Below, in pieces: positions 29,924 through 38,902 of a stretch of 64,000 nt of DNA. The DNA is from Clostridium acetireducens DSM 10703 (GTDB lineage: Bacteria; Bacillota; Clostridia; Clostridiales; Clostridiaceae). Positions within the stretch are counted from its first letter, which is position 1. Each line of letters starts with the position of its first letter. The stretch is from positions 50,028-114,027 of the forward strand of contig NZ_LZFO01000002.1 in assembly GCF_001758365.1 (NCBI RefSeq). Reading direction: 5' to 3'. Under the pieces are notes generated by a model. It ran no database searches, was not told where the DNA came from, and saw nothing but the letters and a program-made list of their open reading frames with translations. The translations under genes and the position numbers were made by a program.

Positions 29924-31147
29924 ATGAAAAATAAAAAAAGAATATTTACTATATTAATACTAACTTTATTCATTACACAAATATTTGTTACATCTGTAAA
30001 TGCACAAACACCTGAGTTAAAAAACTATAGCAATAAAACTGAAGATTTGGAAGAAGCAAAGGAGAATTCAGATAGCTTAAAATTAGAAGCTAAATCTGCA
30101 TTACTTGTAGAACCTATTACAGGAAAAATAGTATACGAAAAAAATCCCCATGAAAAATTAGCACCAGCTTCTGTAACTAAAATAATGACTATGCTTATAG
30201 CTATGGAAAAAATAAATGCAGGTAAAATGAAATTAAGTGATAAAATAACTGCCAGCGAAAATGCAAAAAAAATGGGTGGAAGCACTATGCTTTTAGATAC
30301 AGGGGAAATAAGAAATGTAGAAGAAATATTAAAAGGCATTGCTATTGCTTCAGGAAATGATGCTGCTGTAGCTATGGCAGAATACATAGCTGGAAGTGAA
30401 GAAGCTTTTGTAGAAATAATGAACAAAAGAGCTAAAGAATTAGGAATGAAAAATACTACTTTTAAAAACTGTACTGGATTGCCAGAGGATGGACATATAA
30501 CTACTGCTTATGATGTAAGTATTATGTCTAGAGAACTTTTAAAGCATCCTAAAATACTAAAATATACAGGAACTTATATGGAAACCATAGAAGAAGGAAG
30601 AAAAACCCCTATAGGACTTGTTAACCATAATAAACTAGTTAGATTTTTTAAAGGTTGTGATGGTTTAAAAACTGGATTTACTAATGAAGCTAAATACTGC
30701 ATATCAGCTACTGCTATTAGAAATAATGTAAGAATGTTAGCTGTAGTAATGGGATCTTCTACTTATAAAATAAGAAATAAAGAAGCCAGTATGCTTTTAA
30801 ATTATGGCTTTTCAAAATTTGAAAATAAAAAAGTAGCTTTTAAAGATAAACCAATAGAAAAGATAACATTAGACAAAAAGGGTAAAAAGGAATTTATAGC
30901 TAAATCAAAAGAAGATGTAAACATAGTAATAGAAAAAGGAAATGAAAACAATATTGTTAAAAAACCAGTACTAAAAATGGATAAAAAACAGTATAAAAAA
31001 GGTGATATTGTAGGTCATTGTGAGTTTTATATAAATGGAGAATGTGTAGGAAAAGTAAAAATTTATTGCGATAGAGATTTAAAAAAACCAGGTGTATTTG
31101 AAAATTTAAAATCTAATTTTAAAAATATACTAGATAAAGCTGTATAA
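29924..31147 (+). CDS. dacF: D-alanyl-D-alanine carboxypeptidase, DacF type
   Basis: Class A-like low-molecular-weight PBP (S11). Signal peptide to about residue 27, then the SxxK motif in PASVTKIM, SGN in ASGNDAAVAMAE and KTG in DGLKTGFTN. A C-terminal beta domain (about 300-390) follows and an amphipathic end. It trims peptidoglycan stems; in Bacillus dacF follows the deoB-punA genes and is forespore-specific. AAGGGAGG precedes the ATG. Flanked on both sides by nested-palindrome elements. Confidence 0.94.
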   Translation: MKNKKRIFTILILTLFITQIFVTSVNAQTPELKNYSNKTEDLEEAKENSDSLKLEAKSALLVEPITGKIVYEKNPHEKLAPASVTKIMTMLIAMEKINAGKMKLSDKITASENAKKMGGSTMLLDTGEIRNVEEILKGIAIASGNDAAVAMAEYIAGSEEAFVEIMNKRAKELGMKNTTFKNCTGLPEDGHITTAYDVSIMSRELLKHPKILKYTGTYMETIEEGRKTPIGLVNHNKLVRFFKGCDGLKTGFTNEAKYCISATAIRNNVRMLAVVMGSSTYKIRNKEASMLLNYGFSKFENKKVAFKDKPIEKITLDKKGKKEFIAKSKEDVNIVIEKGNENNIVKKPVLKMDKKQYKKGDIVGHCEFYINGECVGKVKIYCDRDLKKPGVFENLKSNFKNILDKAV

Positions 31148-31164
31148 TAAAAATTGCTATGCAA

Positions 31165-31568
31165 TTTTAGTTAATAATTTAGATTTTATTTATGTAAAAA
31201 AGATTGAAATAATTTGCAGAGAAAAAATAATTAAAAATAATATTAATAAAAATAACAATACCAGCATCATAAATAGAGTTTGTAAATAAGTCATTTCATT
31301 AAGACAATCTAAGAAGAAAAAACAAAAAAACTCCTACCCAATTTATGCCCCGTCCTTGGGGCGGAAATTGGCTCATCACGTCCTGTGATGAATTACGGAG
31401 TTTTTTTATTTTTTCTTCCAAGATTGTCTAAAATTCATTCTAATTATTTACAAACTCTATTTATGATGCTGGTATTGTTATTTTTATTAATATTATTTTT
31501 AATTATTTTTTCTCTGCAAATTATCTCAATCTTTTTTACATAAATAAAATCTAAATTATTAACTAAAA
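31165..31568 (+). repeat. Nested-palindrome element, copy B
   Basis: 404-bp palindrome filling the dacF-cca gap. Core 31324-31407 has the three-part fold: closing A7CTCC/GGAGT7 stem, hairpin 1 GCCCCgtcctTGGGGC and hairpin 2 CATCACgtccTGTGATG. The two flanking arms of about 160 bp are complementary to each other nearly throughout, out to TTTTAGTTAATAATTT and its complement. It can also terminate transcription from either side. Confidence 0.88.
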
Positions 31569-31616
31569 AAATTGTAGTATAATAGTATTAATTAAGTATG
31601 CAAAAGAGGTATATAT

Positions 31617-32792
31617 ATGAATATTTTAAAAAACTTTAATGAAGAACAAATAAAAGTATTAAATATTATAAAAAATATATGCAATAGAAATAACATAAAG
31701 GCTTATTTAGTAGGGGGAGCAGTTAGAGATAGCTTATTAAGTAAAGACATAAGAGATATTGATATTTGTATAGAAGAAGAACCTATGATTATAATTAATT
31801 TATTAAAAGAAGTAGATAAATTTGAATATTATAGCAATTTTCATACTGCTAATGTAGTATTTAAAAATAAAGTATCAGTGGACTTAATTAGATGTAGAAA
31901 AGAAGAATATAAATTTAATGGTGATCTTCCTTGTGTAACCCCATCTAACATATATGATGATTTATATAGAAGAGACTTTACAGTAAATGCATTAGCTTAT
32001 GATTTAATAGAAGAAAAAATAATAGATTTTTTTAATGGGTTAGAAGATTTGAAAAATAAAAAAATAAAAAAAATACATAAAAATAGCTATGAAGAAGATT
32101 GTACTAGAATATTTAGAGCAATAAAGTACAGTAATAGGTATTCTTTTAAAATAGAGGATATACATGAAATTGAAAATTGTATTAAAAAAAACATATTAAA
32201 TACTGTAAGTAATGATAGAATTATAAAAGAAATATATTCTTTATGCCAAGAAGAAAATTGGAGAAAAAATTTAATAAACCTATGTGAATACAATATTCTT
32301 AAATTAAATAAAGATAAATTATTTATAAATAATATTTTAAGCAATTATGAAAATATAAAAATTAGATTTTTAAATTTATTTTTTAGCATAGATAATATAA
32401 AGCATATAGATATATTTATAAACAACTCTATTTTAGATAAAAATATGAAAAATTCATTAAAACATTATAATGAAAATAAACATAGCATAATAAAATTATT
32501 GTCAAATACCATAAATAATTATAAAATATATCAAGTACTGAAAAATATTAATTATGATGAATTAGTATTACTTTCCTTTAATCATTATATTAAATATAAA
32601 ATAATTAATTATTATAGAAATTTACATAATGTAAAATTAAGTGTAAATGGTAAAGATTTAATAAAAATTGGTATAAAGCCAGGAAAAACTATAGGTAGTA
32701 TATTAGAAAATTTACTTAAAGTAAAATTAAATACAGATTTAGATATAGAAAAAATAATACTTAAACAGTATTATAGGAGAGATTTTAAATGA
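31617..32792 (+). CDS. cca: CCA tRNA nucleotidyltransferase family protein
   Basis: Class II nucleotidyltransferase: AYLVGGAVRDSLL with the catalytic DIDICIEE carboxylates, DFTVNALAYD, and EEDCTRIFRAIKYSNRYSF of the head/neck domains. 391 residues. It adds or repairs the 3' CCA end of tRNA; a poly(A) polymerase function cannot be excluded from sequence. It overlaps scpA as ATGA. The C-terminal half is unusually divergent and Asn-rich. Confidence 0.9.
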   Translation: MNILKNFNEEQIKVLNIIKNICNRNNIKAYLVGGAVRDSLLSKDIRDIDICIEEEPMIIINLLKEVDKFEYYSNFHTANVVFKNKVSVDLIRCRKEEYKFNGDLPCVTPSNIYDDLYRRDFTVNALAYDLIEEKIIDFFNGLEDLKNKKIKKIHKNSYEEDCTRIFRAIKYSNRYSFKIEDIHEIENCIKKNILNTVSNDRIIKEIYSLCQEENWRKNLINLCEYNILKLNKDKLFINNILSNYENIKIRFLNLFFSIDNIKHIDIFINNSILDKNMKNSLKHYNENKHSIIKLLSNTINNYKIYQVLKNINYDELVLLSFNHYIKYKIINYYRNLHNVKLSVNGKDLIKIGIKPGKTIGSILENLLKVKLNTDLDIEKIILKQYYRRDFK

Positions 32793-33532
32793 CTTTAAAT
32801 ATAAAAATTCATAATTTTGAAGGACCTTTTGATTTACTTTTACACCTTATAAAGAAAAATAAAATGGATATATATCACATTCAAATTTCAGAAATTACTA
32901 ATCAATATATAATATACTTACAACAAATGAAAAGTATGGATTTAGAAGTAACATCTGAATTTATAGTTATGGCTTCTTCGCTTTTAGAGATAAAGTCAAA
33001 AATGCTTATTCCTAAACCTAAATTAGAAGAGCAAGAAGAAAAAGAAGAAGAAGATCCAAGAGAGCAATTAGTAAATAAACTTTTAGAGTATAAAAAATTT
33101 AAAAAAGTAGCAGAAATTTTTAAAGAAAAAGAAAAATTTGTGGGAATAATGTTTCACAAAAAACCTGAAATTATAGAAATAAAAGAGGATAAAGTAAATT
33201 TAGAAGAATTATTTAAAAATATAGATTTATTAAAATTATATGATATATATAATAAATTAATTAATACCTATAAAAATAAAATAAATGAAAAATCTTCTTT
33301 ACTAGAAAAAAATGTGTTTATAGATAAATTTAAAATAGAAGATAAAATTCAAGAAATAAGAACAATCTTAAAAGAAGAAAATTTAAAAACTTTTTCAACA
33401 TTAATAAGAAATTGTTCTTTTAAAATAGAAATAATTGTTACATTCTTAGCTATTTTAGAAATGGCAAAGCTAAGAGAAATTAAAATATTACAAGAAGATA
33501 AATTTAAAGAAATATACTTAGAAAGGATGTAA
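32789..33532 (+). CDS. scpA: Segregation and condensation protein A
   Basis: 247-residue kleisin that bridges SMC heads. N-terminal FEGPFDLLLHLIKKNKMDIYHI is diagnostic; a winged-helix C-terminus (FLAILEMAKLREIKILQEDKF) binds SMC. Coupled to cca upstream and scpB downstream. Confidence 0.96.
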   Translation: MTLNIKIHNFEGPFDLLLHLIKKNKMDIYHIQISEITNQYIIYLQQMKSMDLEVTSEFIVMASSLLEIKSKMLIPKPKLEEQEEKEEEDPREQLVNKLLEYKKFKKVAEIFKEKEKFVGIMFHKKPEIIEIKEDKVNLEELFKNIDLLKLYDIYNKLINTYKNKINEKSSLLEKNVFIDKFKIEDKIQEIRTILKEENLKTFSTLIRNCSFKIEIIVTFLAILEMAKLREIKILQEDKFKEIYLERM

Positions 33533-33534
33533 CT

Positions 33535-34107
33535 ATGAAAAGTATAAATATGAAACAAATAGAAATAGAAGAAACGTCCCTAAAAGAAATGTATTTTTCT
33601 ATAATAGAATCTTTATTATTTGTAACGGGAGAATCTTTAAGTTTAAAAGATATTGCCAGCATTATAGAATTAGAAGTGAATTCAACAGAAGAAATTATAA
33701 AAGAAATGGCAAAAAAGTACAATGAAGAAAGTAGAGGTATAAAGTTAGTAAAAACCAATAATAAATATCAATTAGTGACAAAACCTAAAAATAGTAAATA
33801 CATTGAAAAACTATTAAAAACCAATACAAGACAATCTCTATCACAGGCTTCTTTAGAAACTTTAGCTATAATAGTATATAGACAACCTATAACAAGAGTA
33901 GAAATAGATGATATAAGAGGGGTAAAAAGTGAAAAGGCATTAAACAATCTTTTAGAAAAAGAGTTGATAGAAGAATGTGGAAGAAAAAATGTAATAGGAA
34001 GACCCATACTTTATAGAACAACTAATGAATTTTTAAAATATTTTGGATTGGAAAGCATAGAGTCATTACCTAGCTTAGATAGTTTTTTACAAGAAAAAAG
34101 TGAATAA
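33535..34107 (+). CDS. scpB: Segregation and condensation protein B
   Basis: 190-residue double winged-helix protein of the SMC-ScpAB complex, with SIIESLLFVTGESLS and QASLETLAIIVYRQPITRVEIDDIRGVKSEKAL. It starts two bases after the scpA stop. Confidence 0.95.
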   Translation: MKSINMKQIEIEETSLKEMYFSIIESLLFVTGESLSLKDIASIIELEVNSTEEIIKEMAKKYNEESRGIKLVKTNNKYQLVTKPKNSKYIEKLLKTNTRQSLSQASLETLAIIVYRQPITRVEIDDIRGVKSEKALNNLLEKELIEECGRKNVIGRPILYRTTNEFLKYFGLESIESLPSLDSFLQEKSE

Positions 34108-34171
34108 GATTTTTAAAATATGCAGGTTTTTGAATAAAAAATGATTTAAAATAATAATGTAGTCATAAAGT

Positions 34172-34318
34172 GAGTTTGTAAATAAATAATTTCATTAATA
34201 TACTTTAAAAATAAAAAATAAAAAAACTCCTATCCGATTTATGCACCGTTCTTGGTGCTAAAATTGGCTTATTACGTCCTGCAATAAAATAAAATACGGA
34301 GTTTTTTTATTTTTTCTT
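34172..34318 (+). repeat. Nested-palindrome element, copy C (decayed)
   Basis: Core 34220-34308 keeps the closing stem and hairpin 1 (GCACC/GGTGC). Hairpin 2 has become TTATT/AATAA with an extra A-rich insertion. The inner left arm (GAGTTTGTAAATAA at 34172-34185) is recognisable, but the right arm is replaced beyond TTTTTCTTCT. It lies in the gap between scpB and the convergent ytfJ-like gene. Confidence 0.75.
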
Positions 34319-34384
34319 CTGTGAGCTATTTCCACTTACTCTACGCTAAGAAGTAGGAGTCTTATAGCTATATGGTAAAAATAT

Positions 34385-34873
34385 TTAGTCCCTTATTTCG
34401 TTATCGCAAGCATAAAAAGCAGTATCTTGCTGGCTAAAAACATCATCATTGCATTTGCTTTTATTGTCTTTATTATTTTCTTTATTTTTATTATCTTTTT
34501 TTTCTTTCTTCATATCTTTTAGTATATCTAGTATTTGAGGAACAGAGTCTACTAATTTATCGTAAGTATTAGTGTGGTCCAAAGATAAAACTCTTACAGA
34601 ACCATCTTTTATAACTATAAAAGCTACAGGTTTTACTGTTACTCCAGCTCCAGAACCTCCTCCAAAAGGATATTTCATATTAGGAGGATTTTGAATATTA
34701 CCATCAAATTCACTTCCTCCTGAAGCAAATCCAAAGGACACTTTAGATATAGGAATTATTAAACTTCCGTCATTGGTTTGTATGGAATTACCTACAATAG
34801 TATTAACATCTATCATTTCTTTTAAATTTTCCATAGTGTTCTTTATTAAATTATCAATAGGATGATTTTCCAT
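34385..34873 (-). CDS. ytfJ: GerW family sporulation protein (YtfJ)
   Basis: 162-residue protein of the YtfJ/GerW family, with IDVNTIVGNSIQTNDGSLIIPISKVSFGFASGGSEF and the Gly-rich FGGGSGAGVTVKPVAFIVI. In Bacillus it is needed for normal germination. Reverse strand, with AAAGGAGGG 7 bases before the start. The Lys/Asn-rich tail ends with Cys-containing residues. It pairs with an upstream YtfI-like gene. Confidence 0.92.
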   Translation of the reverse strand: MENHPIDNLIKNTMENLKEMIDVNTIVGNSIQTNDGSLIIPISKVSFGFASGGSEFDGNIQNPPNMKYPFGGGSGAGVTVKPVAFIVIKDGSVRVLSLDHTNTYDKLVDSVPQILDILKDMKKEKKDNKNKENNKDNKSKCNDDVFSQQDTAFYACDNEIRD

Positions 34874-34891
34874 TTTATGCCCTCCTTTATA

Positions 34892-35440
34892 TTAATTATG
34901 TGACTTTGAATAATTCACACTTTTATTTTTATGTGATTTAATAAAAAATATAATAAGCATATATATAAGTTTTGCTAAATTTATATAAAATATACTAGTT
35001 ATATTAACTTTTAAAACTTTATTTTCCAAATTAGGTTTTACTTTAAAGGCAATATGTTTAATATTAAAAAAATTATCTATTGTTTTATAAATAACAGTAT
35101 AAAGAGAGTTTAATATTCCATAAAATATAGCAGTATGAGCAGCATCACCTAAACCATAATATAAACTAATATGAAAGCTTAATTTAGGTTTAAATTTAAG
35201 GCTTTGAAAAATTTTATAAATACTTCCATAAGTATTTTTTAAATACACATAAGAAACTTTTTCTTTATTATCATATTCTTTTTTACCTTCTTTTTTTATA
35301 TTATATTTTTTATTAATATTATTACTTAAATTTATTTTATATAAAAAAACATTTATTTTTCCATTATTATAATAAAAACAAATTTTAATGGGAAAGGGAA
35401 TAAAAAGTATAAAAAAAAGTACCACTATAAATAAGTACAT
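34892..35440 (-). CDS. DUF2953 protein (YtfI-like)
   Basis: 182 residues: an N-terminal membrane helix (MYLFIVVLFFILFIPFPIKI), a soluble domain with GLGDAAHTAIFYGILNSLY typical of DUF2953, and a C-terminal hydrophobic segment. GGAGG lies 5 bases before ATG 35440; the longer frame to 35464 would include that site. Operon with ytfJ, as in Bacillus. Confidence 0.85.
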   Translation of the reverse strand: MYLFIVVLFFILFIPFPIKICFYYNNGKINVFLYKINLSNNINKKYNIKKEGKKEYDNKEKVSYVYLKNTYGSIYKIFQSLKFKPKLSFHISLYYGLGDAAHTAIFYGILNSLYTVIYKTIDNFFNIKHIAFKVKPNLENKVLKVNITSIFYINLAKLIYMLIIFFIKSHKNKSVNYSKSHN

Positions 35441-35486
35441 AGTAACCTCCATAGAATTTAACATTTATAGTATACCCATTTTTTTC

Positions 35487-35607
35487 TTAAATATAATATT
35501 AAATTCTAAATATAATATTATATTAGAATATAACATTATATTAAAATATAATATTAAAATATAATATTAAAATATAATATTAAAATATAATATTAAAATG
35601 TAATATT
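35487..35607. repeat. 13-bp AT-only tandem repeat
   Basis: Five head-to-tail copies of AAAATATAATATT (35543-35607, one base changed in the last). They are preceded by three or four degenerate copies (from about 35487). It lies just upstream of the ytfI start and beside palindromic element D. Each unit contains a TATAAT-like -10, so the array may hold many weak promoters on both strands, or vary in copy number. Confidence 0.85.
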
Positions 35608-35626
35608 AAAATCTAGAGTTTGGTTA

Positions 35627-35990
35627 AATTACTTATTTTGGGGAACATTAATATAAAATAGCAATGAAAATAACTAAAAATAATTTGTATAAAAATAATA
35701 AGGCAGCCTCATAAAGGTAGTTTGTAAATAAGTCATTTCATTAAGACACTCTAAGAATAAAAAATAAAAAAACTCCTACCCAATTTATGCCCCGTCCTTG
35801 GGGCGGAAATTGGCTCATCACGTCCTGTGATGAATTACGGAGTTTTTTTATTTTTTATTCTAAGAGTGTCTAAAATTCATTCTAATTATTTACAAACTAC
35901 CTTTATGAGGCTGCCTTATTATTTTTATATAAATTATTTTTAGTTATTTTCATTGCTATTTTATATTAATGTTCCCCAAAATAAGTAATT
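35627..35990 (+). repeat. Nested-palindrome element, copy D
   Basis: 364-bp palindrome in the gap before dacB. Core 35766-35849 is identical in fold and almost in sequence to copy B. The outer arms (for example GGCAGCCTCATAAAGG and its complement) pair nearly perfectly from AATTACTTATTTTGGGG inwards but are unrelated to the outer arms of copies B and E. Together with the tandem repeat it explains the otherwise gene-free 35441-36076. Confidence 0.88.
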
Positions 35991-36076
35991 GCACTAATAA
36001 TTTATATTAAATATGGAATAATAAATTTGAAACTATAAATAATAATATAAGTTTTATAATTAAATGGGGTGTAAAT

Positions 36077-37168
36077 GTGAAGAAAAAATTCTTTGGAATA
36101 ATATGTTTTTTAACAGTATTTATTTTATCCTTTAACACAATTGCTTTTGCAAAAAATGATTTAAATGTAGATGCTAAATGTGCTATAGCTTTAGATGCTA
36201 ATACTTTAATACCTCTTTACGAAAAAAATTCAGATATGATTGTGCCAATGGCTAGTACCACTAAAATAATGACAGCATTAGTAGCAATAAAATATGGAGA
36301 TTTGGATAAAAAAGTAGAAATTTCATCAAAAGCATCTTCTGTGAGAGGTTCTACAGCAGGCTATAAAAAAGGTGAAAAAATAACTATAAAAGAACTTCTA
36401 TATGGACTTATGTTAAGGTCGGGAAATGATGCTGCTATAGCTTTAGCAGAAGGAATTAGTGGTAGTGTAGATGAATTTATGAAAATAATGAATGAGTATG
36501 CTATAAGTATAGGAATTTTAAATAGTCACTTTGAATCTCCTCATGGATTAGATAGTGAAAATCATTATTCTACTGCCTATGATTTAGCTGTGGCTACTGC
36601 TAAAGCAAAGGAAAATATATTATTTAATGAAATAGTAAGTGCAAAAGATGTAGATGGAGATTCTTATGGATTTACAAGAAGTTATCACAACATAAATAAA
36701 ATATTGTGGCAGATACCAGAATCTAATGGAGTAAAAACAGGATATACAGGAAAAGCAGGAAAATGCCTTGTATCTTCTATTAATCATAATGGAAGAGATA
36801 TAATAATAGTAGTTTTAAATTCCACTCCTAGGTGGAAAGAAACTAAAAAAATTTATGATTATGTATTAAAAAATTATGAATATAAAAAATTTTTTTCAAA
36901 AGAAGAAATAATAGATAAAGTGAATTTAGGAAAACAGACTTTAAATATTAAATGTAATGAAGATGTAATTATTCCTGTAAGTAGTAAAAATGAATATAAA
37001 GTAGAAATAAACAAACCAAAAAGCATTGATTTTAGTGTAAATAAAAATGATAAAATAGGTATGATAAATATATATTGTAACCATAAGAAAATATATAGTA
37101 ATAAATTAAATGCTGCAAATTCAATAAAAACAAAAATATTTTTTAAAAAAATTAATATATTTAGCTAA
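36077..37168 (+). CDS. dacB: D-alanyl-D-alanine carboxypeptidase, DacB type
   Basis: Second S11 PBP in the window: signal peptide to about residue 25 (ending FAKND), SxxK in MASTTKIMTAL, SGN in RSGNDAAIALAE, KTG in NGVKTGYTG, and a short C-terminal beta domain. In spore formers DacB modifies cortex peptidoglycan in the mother cell. GTG start after GGGGTG. It lies next to the ytfJ sporulation pair, fitting a sporulation role (inference). Confidence 0.9.
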   Translation: MKKKFFGIICFLTVFILSFNTIAFAKNDLNVDAKCAIALDANTLIPLYEKNSDMIVPMASTTKIMTALVAIKYGDLDKKVEISSKASSVRGSTAGYKKGEKITIKELLYGLMLRSGNDAAIALAEGISGSVDEFMKIMNEYAISIGILNSHFESPHGLDSENHYSTAYDLAVATAKAKENILFNEIVSAKDVDGDSYGFTRSYHNINKILWQIPESNGVKTGYTGKAGKCLVSSINHNGRDIIIVVLNSTPRWKETKKIYDYVLKNYEYKKFFSKEEIIDKVNLGKQTLNIKCNEDVIIPVSSKNEYKVEINKPKSIDFSVNKNDKIGMINIYCNHKKIYSNKLNAANSIKTKIFFKKINIFS

Positions 37169-37287
37169 AAATAAAAATTATAAATTATAAATAATTTGTA
37201 AATAATATTTAATATAATTATTAATAGTTATGCAAATATGAAATTAATATTTTATTTGAATTTAGTAAATAATTTAACAAAAAAATA

Positions 37288-37316
37288 TTGCATAATTTCA
37301 TCCACTATGATATACT
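37288..37316 (+). promoter_or_regulatory. Promoter for zinc-ribbon gene with long leader
   Basis: TTGCAT, 17 bases, TATACT with an extended TGA before the -10. The predicted transcript has about 105 bases before the ATG at 37429, which is long for such a small gene and recalls structured leaders of cold-shock genes. Confidence 0.6.
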
Positions 37317-37428
37317 TTCCAAGTAATGAGGAATTTAATAGCTAAAAAGTTTGATTTATGATGTATACTTATTAGTTATTTTAGTTGTTAAGTTACTAAA
37401 TTTTTTTTAAAAAAGGAGTTATGTACAG

Positions 37429-37599
37429 ATGCCAGATAAGAAAATAGTATGTAAAGATTGTGGAAAAGAATTTATCTTCAGCGAAGGAGAACAAGAATTC
37501 TATAAAGAAAAAGGATTCGAAAATGAGCCTGTTAGATGCCCAGATTGCAGAAGAAAAAGAAAGCAAGAAAGAAACAATAATAGAGGTTTCAGAAGATAA
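37429..37599 (+). CDS. Small zinc-ribbon protein
   Basis: 56 residues: KIVCKDCGKEFIFSEGEQEFY, then VRCPDCRRKRKQERN. Two CxxC knuckles (Cys8/11 and Cys37/40) would bind one zinc, followed by a very basic tail that could contact nucleic acid. The family (probable zinc-ribbon, often labelled zf-trcl) is common in clostridia; function unknown. AAGGAG lies 10 bases upstream. It has its own promoter and terminator and is monocistronic. Confidence 0.85.
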   Translation: MPDKKIVCKDCGKEFIFSEGEQEFYKEKGFENEPVRCPDCRRKRKQERNNNRGFRR

Positions 37600-37622
37600 A
37601 AGAATATTTAATTCTTTTCAAC

Positions 37623-37650
37623 GGCTATTGCATGGGCAATAGCCCTTTTT
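37623..37650 (+). terminator. Terminator of zinc-ribbon gene
   Basis: GGCTATTGC pairs with GCAATAGCC around a short loop, followed by T5. Confidence 0.85.
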
Positions 37651-37670
37651 GATATAAAAATAGCTAAAAG

Positions 37671-37709
37671 TAGCTACATTATCACCAAGGATAATGTGGC
37701 TATTTTTTT
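37671..37709 (+). terminator. Second terminator upstream of sbcD
   Basis: A 13-bp stem (TAGCTACATTATC with GATAATGTGGCTA, one G-U pair) and T7. Placed 35 bases before sbcD, it insulates it from the zinc-ribbon unit or acts as an attenuator. Confidence 0.8.
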
Positions 37710-37744
37710 AAATATTAAAAAAATAACAAAGGATGGTGGAAAAA

Positions 37745-38902
37745 TTGAAATTTATACACACATCTGATTGGCATTTAGGAAGAATACTACATGGAAAACA
37801 CTTAACAGAAGATCAATTTTATATATTACAGCAATTTATATATATTATAAAAAATGAAAATCCAGATGCAATATTAATAGCTGGTGATTTATATGATAGG
37901 TCTGTTCCTCCAGTAGAGGCAGTAGAACTTTTAGATAATGTTTTTACAAAAATACTTATAGATTTTAATATACCTATAATATGTATATCTGGAAATCATG
38001 ATAGCCCAGATAGAATAAACTTTGGAAGTAAATTGTTACAGGAAAGAAAGTTATTTATAAAAGGTAAATTTGATTTAAATTTTGCACCTATAACATTGGA
38101 AGACAATTATGGAAAAGTTAATTTTTACACTATACCTTATACTGAACCAGTAGTTATAAAAGCACTATTAAAAGAAGAAAATATTCACAATCACAATGAT
38201 GCTATAAAATCTGTTATTGATAAAATAAAATGTAATTTAAATTATAATGAAAGAAATGTATTAGTATGTCATGCCTTTGTAACAGGAGGAGAAGAAAGTG
38301 AATCAGAAAGACCTTTATCTGTAGGCGGTGCCAGTTCTGTAGATTATAATAATTTTGAATGTTTTAATTATACTGCATTAGGACATTTACATAGACCACA
38401 AAAGTGTACTAAAGAGAATATAAAATATTCAGGATCTCTTATGAAATATTCTTTTTCAGAAGTAAATCAAGAGAAATGCATTTATATTATAGAAATGGAT
38501 GAAAAAGGTGAAATAAGCACAAAACAAGTTTGTTTAAAGCCAAAAAGAGATTTAAGATATATAGAAGGTCATTTAAAGGATATAATAAATGATGCAGCAG
38601 AAGATGAAAATAGAGAAGATTATTTATTAGTTAATTTATTAGATGAAGGAGCTATATTGGATCCTATAGGAAAACTTAGACAAGTATATCCTAATGTGCT
38701 TAGAATAGATAGAGAGGATTTAAAAAAGGAAATAAATAAAGAAATAGTACTGCCAGATAAGAATTTTAATAATATGAGCCATATTAAATTATTTAAGTCC
38801 TTTTATACACAAGTTACAGGTAAAGAATTTCTAGAAGATAAAGAACAGGTTTTAGAAGATTTACTTAAGGAATATTACAGTGAAAAGGGAGTGAGTAAAT
38901 AG
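37745..38902 (+). CDS. sbcD: Exonuclease subunit SbcD
   Basis: 385-residue Mre11-type phosphodiesterase of the SbcCD complex, which cleaves DNA hairpins and protein-blocked ends. Motifs TSDWHLGRI, AGDLYDRS, SGNHDSPDR, CHAFVTGG and LGHLHRPQ form the di-metal site. TTG at 37745 gives the normal MKFIHTSDWHLG start with 6-base spacing from GGTGG. SbcCD acts on long palindromes, which are strikingly common in this neighbourhood. Confidence 0.95.
   Translation: MKFIHTSDWHLGRILHGKHLTEDQFYILQQFIYIIKNENPDAILIAGDLYDRSVPPVEAVELLDNVFTKILIDFNIPIICISGNHDSPDRINFGSKLLQERKLFIKGKFDLNFAPITLEDNYGKVNFYTIPYTEPVVIKALLKEENIHNHNDAIKSVIDKIKCNLNYNERNVLVCHAFVTGGEESESERPLSVGGASSVDYNNFECFNYTALGHLHRPQKCTKENIKYSGSLMKYSFSEVNQEKCIYIIEMDEKGEISTKQVCLKPKRDLRYIEGHLKDIINDAAEDENREDYLLVNLLDEGAILDPIGKLRQVYPNVLRIDREDLKKEINKEIVLPDKNFNNMSHIKLFKSFYTQVTGKEFLEDKEQVLEDLLKEYYSEKGVSK

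Noticed and set aside
37460..37642. 60-codon frame overlapping the zinc-ribbon gene
   Set aside because: It is shifted relative to the CxxC-containing frame, has no ribosome site and runs into the terminator.
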